A stretch of DNA of 13,324 nucleotides from the NCBI GenBank assembly GCA_946887065.1, contig CAMPKL010000035.1, positions 1 through 13,324 on the forward strand, written 5' to 3'. Below are positions 1-7,720 of this stretch, piece by piece. Position numbers and translations under genes: made by a program. Source of the DNA: an uncultured Bryobacterales bacterium (lineage in GTDB: Bacteria > Acidobacteriota > Terriglobia > Bryobacterales > UBA6623). The number at the start of each line of letters is the position of its first letter. Position 1 is the stretch's first letter. The notes under the pieces were generated by a model. That model saw nothing but the letters and a program-made list of their open reading frames with translations. It did not search any database and had not been told where the DNA came from.

Positions 1-2539
1 TCTTCTGTAGGTTGTGGCCCACGCTGCCCATGTAGCCGGCCTCGACCATGAGGGTGTCGGTGACCTGCCGTTGCAGGTTTAACACCCACTGCTGGATGTT
101 CGGAGTCGAGCGGCCCGGATCGTTTGCGAAGGTATAGAGACCGTTGAAGCAGGCTCCGTCCCAATTCGAGCAAGCGCCCGGCGTCTTGTTGGCCCACGGT
201 CCATTCTCCAAGTTCACCGTAGGAATCTCGTCGAAGCTACGGGCGGTGTCGCGAGCGCCGAAGTTGCGGCCCATGTCGAAGTTCGGATTTGCCGTGTCTT
301 GGGCGTAGAACATGCCATAGCCAGTACGAACGGTCGTCTTGGCGTCCGGAGCCCAGGAGATGCCGATGCGCGGCGCGAAGTCGTTGGTGTCCCAACGGAC
401 CAAGCGGCGGCTGAACAGCAAGTCGTTGCTGACTGCGACGGGAACCACGTCCGCCAGATGGAAGGCCAGGCCTTCGAACGGGTCGTCGTTGATGCCTTCG
501 GCCCGAACGAGGATCGGCGTTGCGCAGTCTTCGTCGATGCCGGTGTCGTCGACGCCCAAGCAACCGTCGAAATAGACGTTGTTGAAGCCCGAGTGCTTGT
601 CGTGCCACGGCGGGGTGTTCTCATACCGCAGACCGATGTTCATGGTCAGCGTCGGCGTGATCTTCCAAGTATCTTCGAGGTAGAACATCATCGGCTTGCG
701 GCGGAACTGGACGTTCGGCAAACCGCCCGCGCGGCTCGCTTCGTTCATCCAGCCGGTCATGAAGCCGGCGAAACCGTTGCCGGTCTCTCCCTGGTTGTTC
801 GGGTCCGCCGTCTGGTTGTTGCTGGCATTGAACTCGCCGCGGGCGAACTGGTTGCCGACTTGAGCGTAACGGGCTTCGGAGAGGTCAACGCCGAACTTGA
901 AGGTGTGATTGCCGCGGATCCAGCTCGTGTTGTTGACGATTTGGTAGTTGCGGTTGTTGTTGATGAATGGACCTTCCGTCGATTCCCCCCAACCGGAGAA
1001 GTCGTTCAAGCCGCCCACGTTGACTCGAGGCGTGCCAGAGGCTTGCGGATCGGGGATTGGCATGCCTGGTATGCCCAACTCGTCCGAGACATTGCGGATG
1101 CCGTTGAACTTGGTCAGCTTGTCGTTGTCGAAAAGGCTGACGCCCAGGCGCAACTCGTTGACCAAGGTCGGCGAGAAGGTGCGCGTGTTCGACACGACGT
1201 GCTGCTGCACGTCGGTTGTGATGCGTTCGTCGCTGATCGGGAAAGTGCCGCCATTGAGCACGGCTTCACCGCCCCAACTGTAGCGATAGAACCACTGCGA
1301 GCTGTCGCTCTCAACGAAGTCGCCGCGCGTCGTGAACTGATCCCAGTCGGTCGTGTCAGGCACATTCCGCTGAAAGTTGATACCCGCGTCCACTGCGGTC
1401 GGCAGTGTCGGCTCGGGATAGAACTCCAATAGTTTTAGGGCTATGGGGCTCAGCCGATTCGTCGGGATGATGTTGTTGGTGAACTGCGTGGCCGTAAACT
1501 CGCCCGGCGCCACTTCCATGATGCTGGTGGGATCGAAGATGTCTCCGCGCGAGTCGGTGAAGTCGCCGTTGCGCATCGAGAGCGGGGCGACGGTCGCCTG
1601 GCCGAAGCCTTGGACGCTCTGACGCAAGCCTTCGTAGTTGGCCATGAAAAACACGCGGTTTTTGACCACCGGACCGGTCACGGTGAAGCCGAATTGATTG
1701 CGGCGGAACGGGGGGCGGTCCAACCGGCCCCAGCTGTTGGCCTGGATCTTGTCGTTGCGCAGGAACTCGTAGACCGTGCCGTGGAACTCGTTGGTTCCCG
1801 ACTTGGTGGTCACGATGACCTGCGAGGAGGCCTTGCCGTATTCGGCGGAGTAAACGCCGGTCTGAACCTTGAACTCCTGGATCGCGTCGACCGAGGGCCG
1901 AATGATGAAGGTGTTGAAGTTCGGGTCGGTGTTCTCCACGCCGTCCAGCGTGTAGCGGTTGAACTGCTGGCGCTGACCGGCGATCGAGATCGACTGGTTG
2001 GCCCGCTCGCCGCCTTGGCGGGAGTTGGCTTGTCCGCCCGACTGCATCTCGGCTGAGACGTTCGGGCTGAGCTTGACCAGGTTCAAATAGTTGCGGCCGT
2101 TGATGGGCAACTCGACGATGCGTTCGTTGTCGATGACGGTACCGACTGAAGTGTTCGAAGTTTGAAGCATCTGCGCCGCGGCTTCGACTTCAACGACCTC
2201 GGTGACGACGCCGATTTCCATCGTGAAGTTGACTTGGGCGACGTCGCCGATCTGGATGACGCGGCCAGTGGTCCGCGCGGTGCGGAAGCCGTCGAGCTCC
2301 GCCGAGATCGTGTAAACGCCCGGATTGACGAACGGCACGTTGTAGCTGCCGCTCTCATTGGTTTCCGCCGTACGAGGAACGCTCGTGGCTTCGTTGGTCA
2401 CCGTAATGGTGGCGCCAGCGATGACTGCACCGGAGGGGTCAGTGACCGTACCGGTGATTTCTCCAAAGTTCTGCGCAGCGGCCGGCGACAACGCCAGCAA
2501 GCAAGCTGCGAGAAGGCTAAACCCCGCTCTTTTTAACAA
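1..2539 (-). CDS. TonB-dependent receptor with carboxypeptidase-regulatory-like domain (Oar-like), C-terminus cut by window edge
   Basis: Outer-membrane beta-barrel receptor that would import a large substrate using energy from TonB; the substrate is unknown. I translated the minus strand by hand: the frame is open from 2539 to base 2, about 846 codons. Residues 1-22 form a signal peptide (LKRAGFSLLAACLLALSPAA). Residues about 24-105 form a CarboxypepD_reg-like domain (EITGTVTDPSGAVIAGATI). A plug domain follows, with LPINGRNYLNLVKLSP near 143-158 and YTLDGVENTDPNF near 195-207. The rest is barrel, with Tyr/Asn/Arg-rich strands and the typical segment ending in GYMGSVGHNL. The start is TTG at 2539: an in-frame TGA lies at 2558-2560, no ATG/GTG lies between, and AGGAG sits 9 nt upstream. 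Family members are usually 1000-1200 residues, so roughly the last 200-300 residues lie outside the window. The family call is firm; the substrate is not inferable. Confidence 0.95.
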   Translation of the reverse strand, partial: MLKRAGFSLLAACLLALSPAAAQNFGEITGTVTDPSGAVIAGATITVTNEATSVPRTAETNESGSYNVPFVNPGVYTISAELDGFRTARTTGRVIQIGDVAQVNFTMEIGVVTEVVEVEAAAQMLQTSNTSVGTVIDNERIVELPINGRNYLNLVKLSPNVSAEMQSGGQANSRQGGERANQSISIAGQRQQFNRYTLDGVENTDPNFNTFIIRPSVDAIQEFKVQTGVYSAEYGKASSQVIVTTKSGTNEFHGTVYEFLRNDKIQANSWGRLDRPPFRRNQFGFTVTGPVVKNRVFFMANYEGLRQSVQGFGQATVAPLSMRNGDFTDSRGDIFDPTSIMEVAPGEFTATQFTNNIIPTNRLSPIALKLLEFYPEPTLPTAVDAGINFQRNVPDTTDWDQFTTRGDFVESDSSQWFYRYSWGGEAVLNGGTFPISDERITTDVQQHVVSNTRTFSPTLVNELRLGVSLFDNDKLTKFNGIRNVSDELGIPGMPIPDPQASGTPRVNVGGLNDFSGWGESTEGPFINNNRNYQIVNNTSWIRGNHTFKFGVDLSEARYAQVGNQFARGEFNASNNQTADPNNQGETGNGFAGFMTGWMNEASRAGGLPNVQFRRKPMMFYLEDTWKITPTLTMNIGLRYENTPPWHDKHSGFNNVYFDGCLGVDDTGIDEDCATPILVRAEGINDDPFEGLAFHLADVVPVAVSNDLLFSRRLVRWDTNDFAPRIGISWAPDAKTTVRTGYGMFYAQDTANPNFDMGRNFGARDTARSFDEIPTVNLENGPWANKTPGACSNWDGACFNGLYTFANDPGRSTPNIQQWVLNLQRQVTDTLMVEAGYMGSVGHNLQK

Positions 2540-2893
2540 GCTGATATTCTCCTGCTTTCATGTGTCTCGAGCTGGCCGACAGTGTGTCGTCGAGTGACCT
2601 CAGCAGACCTCACGTCCCCCGCCCGTCGTTAGCCAGCCACACCCCCGGACGCTTCCCAGCGCTTTCAGCCGGCGGCGGCGCCGCCGAGTCGAAGAACACG
2701 GGTCGCCGATTCGCGGCCGACCGTTTATCGGGTGTACTAATTGACCCCGCCGGCAGTATGGGGGAGAGATGGCAAATCCGCCCATGATCGGAGCGTGAAT
2801 GCCCTCTGAAGATTACATGTCCGCTTAAAGAGTTGAAAATTAAACGCTTTTGAGATGGATGCGTCCGCGATTTGGGGAAGGGAGGAACGGGTA
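2540..2893. other. 354-bp intergenic region upstream of the TonB receptor
   Basis: This gap separates two minus-strand genes and must hold the receptor's promoter if it is transcribed on its own. I see no convincing -35/-10 pair. An AT-rich patch at 2821-2855 is the likeliest promoter area, giving a leader near 280 nt. Two structures are visible: a 14-nt perfect palindrome at 2673-2686 (CGGCGGCGCCGCCG) and an imperfect 8-bp stem at 2701-2722 (GGTCG paired with CGACC, extended past one bulge). Short ORFs here are Arg/Pro-rich or cross the whole gap and look non-coding. Confidence 0.5.
2549..2553 (-). promoter_or_regulatory. Ribosome binding site that fixes the TTG start of the TonB receptor
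   Basis: On the minus strand AGGAG lies 9 nt before the TTG at 2539. The nearby ATG at about 2561 is in another frame and hits a stop after 14 codons. An in-frame TGA at 2558-2560 excludes any longer receptor start. Confidence 0.7.
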
Positions 2894-5188
2894 CTACCAG
2901 CCGAAAGCTGACTCTACGGGTCTATCGAGCGCGTCGTGCCAATTTTCGACCACATGCACAGCGGGCGGCGGCGTCTCACCGACTGGCCCAATGGTCAGGA
3001 AACGCCGGCCGTCATTGGAGGGCGCGAATCCTGAGATCAGGTCCGGAGACGAAAACAGTTCTTGTGGGGGACCCAGCGCGATATCCTGCCCTGCTGGCTG
3101 CACGGAGACGGCCATGAGCGAGTCGCCCTGGATGTAGTACAACTCGGTCCCGTCCGGACTCCATTGAGGCGCGCGTCCGCCCTTGGTTGAAACCTTGCGG
3201 CGTAGGATGTCCCCATTTGGAAACGAGCCCAAGAAGACTTCGGTTCGGCCGGATTCGCGGGATTCAAAGGCCAAGTAGCGGCCATCCGGCGAGATACGCG
3301 GAACTGCATTGCGGGCGGGCGATCCTGGATAGGGGACGGATTTACCCCCGGCGCTCAACTGCGCTGTGGAGATGTATCGGATCTCGCGCGATGCTGCGTT
3401 GGCATGCTGCAGCAGAACCAAATACTGCCCATCTGATGACCAATCGAGGCTCAGGATGGCGCCTTGCACCTCGTAAAGCTCTGTTCCAGACCCGCCGCTA
3501 TTTGCGGCCTTCTCGACCAGCGCCGTCTTGTCACCGGTTTGTCGCCAAAAGACGACTTTCGAACCGTCAGGCGACCAACTCCCGCCGGCCTCCTGGGCTG
3601 CGTCAAACGTCAGCTGCACTTTGGTCGAGCGCCCCACGTCATGTATGTAGATGTTGGAGTCGCCGGACTCAGTCGAGCTAACCAGTACTCGCCGGCCGTC
3701 GGGAGACACGACAGGATTGCGCATGGCGAACTGGGTTTCGCCGACTGGCTCAAGCGCGCGCCCCGTGGCGCGATCCCTCCACATCAAACGGTGCAGGGCC
3801 ACCGGACGTGGGTCATCCCAATACGCCAGATCGCCGGCCTGCGACACGCTGGCGCCGATGCCATCTTGATTGAGGTGAAACGCGTCTCCGCTTGGCCCTA
3901 ACGTCTCCAGCGAAAAGGGCATCGCCTTGAGGCCCCTGAGCTCGGCATTCGGAGGTCCATAGACCAAGTATCCAGCGGGGGCGTAGACGGGCACGGAGCC
4001 TGGACCCAAGTCCCGCCGGTCGCCGGATTCGAGATCCATAATCTCTAATCTGCGGTCACGAAAATTTGTGGAGGCTGTATAGACGATGGCTGACCCGCGG
4101 GCGGCAGCAGGTAAGAAATGAGGCCATTGAAAACTTCCGCGGACGCCCTCACCGTCTTGCATTAGAGGCTTCGCTGCGCCTCCCGCGGCCGGCACCTGAT
4201 AGAGGCGAGCGCCGGAAGAGAAGATGATGCTCTCGCCATCCGGGCTCCAGGCGCCGCCCGCGAAGAGGTTTGTGTTCGGATTGGGAAGTTGGCACAGAAC
4301 AGTTGGATCTCCTCCGCCCAGCGAGATTTTCTTGAGCCGACCGTCAGCGGCAAATGCCAATGATTGACTATCCGGAGACCAAAAGCCCATGATTGCGCCC
4401 TCGGTGCCGGATATCCGCCGAGGGGATTCGTGGTCCATCGGCCGGATCCACAAGCTGGGTTCGGCTCCCGCTTGGGTGACGAACAGAATGTATTTGCCGT
4501 CGGGCGACATCGCCACAGAAGTGAGAGCCTGCGCTGCGAACGACCACCGGCGGACGTGCTCGCCGCTGGGAGACTCCGCTACATAGGCGATGACGAGAAC
4601 ACACAGCAAGGCTCCCAAGACTGCCGCCGTCGTTTTCTCCAGCAGGCGCCGTCTTCTCGGAATCACGATCGCATCATCGTCGATCACGGCCGGCGCCTCG
4701 GCGAACACCCGTGCTCCCGACTCGGCGCTGCGTGAGACGATGCTCAACAGCGTGCCGGACTGGCGGCCCTCGAGCGCTGAAGGAATTTGCAGGAGGGAAC
4801 CGTCCGCTAGGATCGCTTCCACGGGCGCGTCGTTTAGATCTAGGGAATCGATTCGTTCCGTCGGAAAAATGAACCGATATCCGTTGCGGGGCAGCGTTTC
4901 GATGTAGCGCGGGTGCTGAGGATTATCGTTCAGCGCGCGACGCAGTTTCTTGACGACCGTATTCAGGCTTAGATCGAACTCAACATAGGTGTCGTCGGGC
5001 CAGAGTTTGTGCCTCAACTCCTCGCGACTGACGACCTCGCCGGGCCTTTCAAGGAGCAGCCGAAGCACCTGAAAAGGTTGTGGTTGGAGGCGAATTTTTA
5101 TTCCGCCCTTGCGCAACTCCCCGGACGCAAGCTCTACTTCGTAGGCTCCGAAGCGGATCCTCTCCGTCGTTTTTCTTTCCGTGTCCAC
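2894..5188 (-). CDS. Membrane-anchored winged-helix DNA-binding protein with PD40/TolB-like beta-propeller
   Basis: Probable one-component transmembrane regulator (CadC/ToxR-like layout), 764 aa. Residues about 10-109 are an OmpR/PhoB-type winged helix: FGAYEVELASGELRKGG, then REELRHKLWPDD, DLSLNTVVKKLRRAL and the C-terminal hairpin IETLPRNGYRF. A linker follows, then basic RRRR at about 178-181 and one hydrophobic segment at about 186-204. The remaining ~550 residues carry at least eight PD40-type repeats, such as SPDGKYILFVT, WSPDGESIIFSS, WSPDGSKVVFWR and ISPDGRYLAFES, predicted to fold as periplasmic propellers. The start is GTG at 5188: an in-frame TAG lies about 21 nt upstream and there is no intervening ATG. 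The SD is weak (GGGGA). It lies 354 bp upstream of the TonB receptor gene on the same strand, so it may regulate that gene; ligand and targets are unknown. This architecture is common in Acidobacteriota. Confidence 0.92.
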   Translation of the reverse strand: MDTERKTTERIRFGAYEVELASGELRKGGIKIRLQPQPFQVLRLLLERPGEVVSREELRHKLWPDDTYVEFDLSLNTVVKKLRRALNDNPQHPRYIETLPRNGYRFIFPTERIDSLDLNDAPVEAILADGSLLQIPSALEGRQSGTLLSIVSRSAESGARVFAEAPAVIDDDAIVIPRRRRLLEKTTAAVLGALLCVLVIAYVAESPSGEHVRRWSFAAQALTSVAMSPDGKYILFVTQAGAEPSLWIRPMDHESPRRISGTEGAIMGFWSPDSQSLAFAADGRLKKISLGGGDPTVLCQLPNPNTNLFAGGAWSPDGESIIFSSGARLYQVPAAGGAAKPLMQDGEGVRGSFQWPHFLPAAARGSAIVYTASTNFRDRRLEIMDLESGDRRDLGPGSVPVYAPAGYLVYGPPNAELRGLKAMPFSLETLGPSGDAFHLNQDGIGASVSQAGDLAYWDDPRPVALHRLMWRDRATGRALEPVGETQFAMRNPVVSPDGRRVLVSSTESGDSNIYIHDVGRSTKVQLTFDAAQEAGGSWSPDGSKVVFWRQTGDKTALVEKAANSGGSGTELYEVQGAILSLDWSSDGQYLVLLQHANAASREIRYISTAQLSAGGKSVPYPGSPARNAVPRISPDGRYLAFESRESGRTEVFLGSFPNGDILRRKVSTKGGRAPQWSPDGTELYYIQGDSLMAVSVQPAGQDIALGPPQELFSSPDLISGFAPSNDGRRFLTIGPVGETPPPAVHVVENWHDALDRPVESAFGW

Positions 5189-5217
5189 GCCCGGTCCCCA
5201 AGTCGACTACGGAATGT

Positions 5218-5246
5218 AAGAAACCATACAACCCGCCTAATGTCAA
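5218..5246 (-). promoter_or_regulatory. Candidate sigma70-like promoter of the winged-helix/PD40 gene
   Basis: On the minus strand a perfect TTGACA (5241-5246) is followed after 17 nt by TTTCTT (5218-5223), which matches TATAAT at only three positions. A start site near 5211 would give a leader of about 22 nt before the GTG at 5188. The -35 is strong and the -10 weak. Confidence 0.35.
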
Positions 5247-5262
5247 GCTGGATGTGACCGTT

Positions 5263-5282
5263 CTGCCGAACTTTAACGGCAG
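5263..5282 (-). terminator. Hairpin downstream of the dxr-rseP-skp block
   Basis: CTGCCG and CGGCAG form a perfect 6-bp stem around an 8-nt AT-rich loop, about 20 nt past the stop of the gene at 5303-5722 and just upstream of the candidate promoter at 5218-5246. No T-run follows on the minus strand (next bases AACGG), so it is not a standard intrinsic terminator. It may instead be a 3'-end stabiliser. Confidence 0.35.
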
Positions 5283-5302
5283 GAGCAGCCGTGTGAGCGC
5301 TG

Positions 5303-5722
5303 TTAGTAGGGGAAGAAGCTGAGAGTTTCGGCGCCGCTGTCGACCCAAAGGTTGGACTGCTTCACTCCGTTGACGGAAAGTTCGATAATCGCGCCGTTTG
5401 GTTGTGTGTAAGAGCGCCCGATCTCGAAAGTCTTGACTGGACCGATGCGACTCTGAGGCCCCCAATCGTCGAGGAATTCGTTGAACAGGTAATCGCGGCA
5501 GGGCTCCTCAACCGAGCAGCCCCAGTATCGATAAGCGTCCTCGAATCGCTGCTCTTGAACCGTGGTCAAGAACCGCTCAACTTGGCGCTCTTCGCGCCAA
5601 TTGCGAAAGAAGAGCCAATAGAAGCTGTAGCCGAGAATGGCGGCGAGCAACGAGAAAGCGACGACTTTGACTAGCTTGTCGAAGACCCGAGAGCCCTGCT
5701 CGTATTGATCCAAATAGCCCAT
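5303..5722 (-). CDS. Uncharacterised 139-residue protein with one N-terminal membrane helix
   Basis: I do not recognise a named family. A short charged N-terminus (MGYLDQYEQGSRVFDKL) precedes one hydrophobic helix at about 17-38, then a soluble domain of about 100 residues with the amphipathic region REERQVERFLTTVQEQRFEDAY. That region and the likely small alpha+beta fold recall NTF2/DUF4878-like helper proteins; this is only resemblance. Two cysteines, at about 69 and 75 (WGCSVEEPC), could form a disulfide if the domain is periplasmic. The gene starts with ATG 36 nt after the skp-like gene and lacks a clear SD; a small GC hairpin occupies that gap. It is probably last in the dxr-rseP-skp transcript and may have an envelope-related role by context. 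Confidence 0.8.
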   Translation of the reverse strand: MGYLDQYEQGSRVFDKLVKVVAFSLLAAILGYSFYWLFFRNWREERQVERFLTTVQEQRFEDAYRYWGCSVEEPCRDYLFNEFLDDWGPQSRIGPVKTFEIGRSYTQPNGAIIELSVNGVKQSNLWVDSGAETLSFFPY

Positions 5723-5729
5723 GTCCGAA

Positions 5730-5743
5730 GGGCCGCCAGGCCC
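5730..5743 (-). other. Intercistronic GC hairpin just upstream of the 5303-5722 start codon
   Basis: GGGCC and GGCCC pair around a 4-nt loop, 7 nt before the ATG at 5722, where an SD would be expected and is not seen. It could limit initiation at the downstream gene or mark a processing point. With only 5 bp, chance is possible in GC-rich DNA. Confidence 0.3.
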
Positions 5744-5758
5744 CCAACCGGCGCTGCG

Positions 5759-6283
5759 CTAGTTGCCGGCCACCGGATATGCGGCGTCGTAGGCGGTGGT
5801 CGCCTCTGTCGTCAGTTCCATCGACGGGTTGTAAACGTATATCGAGCTCGTGTCGATCACGGCGTCCAAACCCTTCTCGACGCGGAGCTTCTCAAGGACC
5901 TCTCGCATGCGTCCGGCGCCCTTCTGCAAGATGCCTTCACGGCGGAAGTCGATGGCGGACTGCATGTCCTGACGCATACGGTCGAAACGCCTCTGCATTG
6001 TAGCGCCTTGCGCCTGAAGTTCCGCCTGCTGCTGCGGGTCAGTGGCCGCGACCAGACGTTGCTGCAAGGTTTGCATCTCTTCCGTGAGTTTCGCCAACTC
6101 ATCCTGCTGAGGCTTGAATTCCGCCTCCAGCTTAGTCGCCTCCGCCTGCATGTCTTTGGTTGCAAGCAACGCGGTCTGGAAGTCAACCAAACCGAACTTG
6201 GTTTGCGCCGTCAGGGGCTGCACAGCAGTAGCCAAGGACGAGATGGCCGCCAGGCCCAGAACTGCAAGGAACTTCACGCGCAT
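5759..6283 (-). CDS. skp: Skp/OmpH-family periplasmic chaperone
   Basis: Periplasmic holdase-type chaperone that keeps unfolded outer-membrane proteins soluble on the way to the BAM complex (family knowledge). The protein is 174 aa. A signal peptide is visible (MRVKFLAVLGLAAISSLATA, cleavage near TAQ 25-27), followed by the family's beta strand KFGLVDFQTALL (29-40). A long Gln/Glu/Lys-rich coiled coil spans about 45-135, and a C-terminal strand region includes EKGLDAVIDTSSIYVYNP. I chose ATG 6283 over a longer in-frame start near 6334 because the signal peptide begins there and AGGAG lies 10 nt upstream. It sits 78 nt after rseP. The weak point is that Skp-like proteins are defined by fold and coiled coil more than by motifs; the symbol is by homology. 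Confidence 0.85.
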   Translation of the reverse strand: MRVKFLAVLGLAAISSLATAVQPLTAQTKFGLVDFQTALLATKDMQAEATKLEAEFKPQQDELAKLTEEMQTLQQRLVAATDPQQQAELQAQGATMQRRFDRMRQDMQSAIDFRREGILQKGAGRMREVLEKLRVEKGLDAVIDTSSIYVYNPSMELTTEATTAYDAAYPVAGN

Positions 6284-6361
6284 GATTTCAAGACTCCTAA
6301 TGTTGACTCGGGACGATCTATCCAGCGGAGCCAAGCCTCACTATTGTAGCGGCCTCGACCG

Positions 6362-7705
6362 TCAACTCTGCGGTAAAGCTTTCAAGATGTCGTTGTACAT
6401 CACGAATGCGAACAGCAGAACGATGAACACCAGCCCCGCTTGCAGGATACGTTCCTTCACAACGAGGCTCACGTCCCTCCTCATGACCGACTCGAACAAC
6501 AGCATGAGAATCGATCCGCCGTCAAGAATCGGAATCGGCAAGAGGTTAAAGATGCCCAGGTTCAAACTGATGCCGGCCATCAACCCAATCAACTCAGGCC
6601 AACCGCGACGGGCTGCCTCTCCGGACATTTGTGCGATGCCCACCGGGCCCGTAAGTTGCTTCGAGGAAAATCGTTGCTCGACCAAGCCGCCCAAGAAACT
6701 AAAGATCAACGTTGCGTTTTTGCGATTGTCGTCAATCGATTGCCGCAGCGCCTCGCCGAAACTGAGCGGGGTCACAATCCGCTCGCTGTCAGCCATCAAC
6801 TCGACGCCAATGCGCCAGGCCGGCTCCCGGACGTCGGAGTCGTCATAAACAGGTGTCAGCGAAGTTGTAACGGTTTGGCCGTCCCGGTTCAGCGTCAGCT
6901 CGATCTCTTTGCCACCCAACGCGCGGATGGTGTCGATCACCTGCTCCACGGCAGCCATCGGTTCGCCGTTAATTGCGGTCAGCAGATCGCCCGGTTGAAC
7001 ATCGGCCTCGGCGGCAGGCATGCCGGGAGACGTCTGCCCAAGACGGACCGGAGCAACTTCAGTCCAACCGGCGTTGCCTAGGCCTTGCTCATCGGCTCCG
7101 ATGGCAAGCGAGAGTGTTCGCACCGCCCCGTCGCGCTGCACCTCGACTGGAACCGTGGAATTGGTCGCCGAGATGACCGCAAGCGTTACATCCTGCCAGG
7201 TCTCCGTCCGTTCGCCGTTGACCGAGAGGATCGTATCCCCTTGTTCGACGCCCGCCCGTTTCGCAGGCGAATCGACTTGAACGTAGCCAACGACCGCCGG
7301 CTGGGTCCAAAACTTGGGGCGCTCAAAGTGCGCCATGTACATCCCGGCCAACAGCGCCACAGCCAAAAGCACATTGAAGAGCGGACCCATCAAAAGCACG
7401 ATTAAGCGCTGCCATCGAGGCTTGGCCAAGAACCCGTCCGGGTCGTGGTGGACATCGTCTGAACTGATGCTGTCGCCGACTAGTTCCACGCCGGCCATCT
7501 TGACGTAGCCGCCGAGAGGCAATAGGCAAACCTTGTAGTCGGTTTCACCGTAACGGAAGCCGAACAAACGGGGACCGAAGCCAATGGAAAACGATTCGAC
7601 GCGCACGCCGAAGTACCGGGCGGCCAAGTGATGACCCAACTCGTGGATCAGGACGAGAATGCCGAGGACGAAGAGGAACGCCAGACTATTTTCAAGAAAT
7701 CCCAT
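6362..7705 (-). CDS. rseP: RIP metalloprotease RseP (site-2 protease, M50 family)
   Basis: Inner-membrane zinc metalloprotease that cuts transmembrane helices, typically of anti-sigma factors in the envelope stress response. The protein is 447 aa, normal for the family. HELGH (residues 21-25) in the first membrane helix supplies the two zinc histidines and catalytic Glu. GPLFNVLLA (107-115) is the second conserved membrane motif. Two PDZ domains occupy about 136-205 (SPAKRAGVEQGDTILSVNG) and about 222-290 (ADVQPGDLLTAINGEP). The third motif NLLPIPILDGG carries the zinc-binding Asp at about 395, and a final helix ends the protein. The ATG at 7705 is 15 nt after the dxr stop, so the two are cotranscribed. 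The anti-sigma substrate is not in the window. Confidence 0.96.
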   Translation of the reverse strand: MGFLENSLAFLFVLGILVLIHELGHHLAARYFGVRVESFSIGFGPRLFGFRYGETDYKVCLLPLGGYVKMAGVELVGDSISSDDVHHDPDGFLAKPRWQRLIVLLMGPLFNVLLAVALLAGMYMAHFERPKFWTQPAVVGYVQVDSPAKRAGVEQGDTILSVNGERTETWQDVTLAVISATNSTVPVEVQRDGAVRTLSLAIGADEQGLGNAGWTEVAPVRLGQTSPGMPAAEADVQPGDLLTAINGEPMAAVEQVIDTIRALGGKEIELTLNRDGQTVTTSLTPVYDDSDVREPAWRIGVELMADSERIVTPLSFGEALRQSIDDNRKNATLIFSFLGGLVEQRFSSKQLTGPVGIAQMSGEAARRGWPELIGLMAGISLNLGIFNLLPIPILDGGSILMLLFESVMRRDVSLVVKERILQAGLVFIVLLFAFVMYNDILKALPQS

Positions 7706-7720
7706 GTCCCGTCTTGTGTC

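Noticed and set aside
299..1432. A 377-codon open frame on the plus strand
   Set aside because: It is antisense to the TonB receptor, whose minus-strand translation has clear family motifs throughout. The plus-strand product is Val/Arg/Ala-rich without a recognisable domain.
2600..2785. 61-codon minus-strand ORF in the receptor upstream region
   Set aside because: Arg-run and Gly-rich composition from a GGC-repeat palindrome, no SD seen and no recognisable family. It is probably non-coding.
6339..6344. TACAAT-like -10 box between rseP and skp on the minus strand
   Set aside because: The nearest TTGAC-like box is only 11 nt away, too close for a sigma70 promoter, so no independent skp promoter is claimed.
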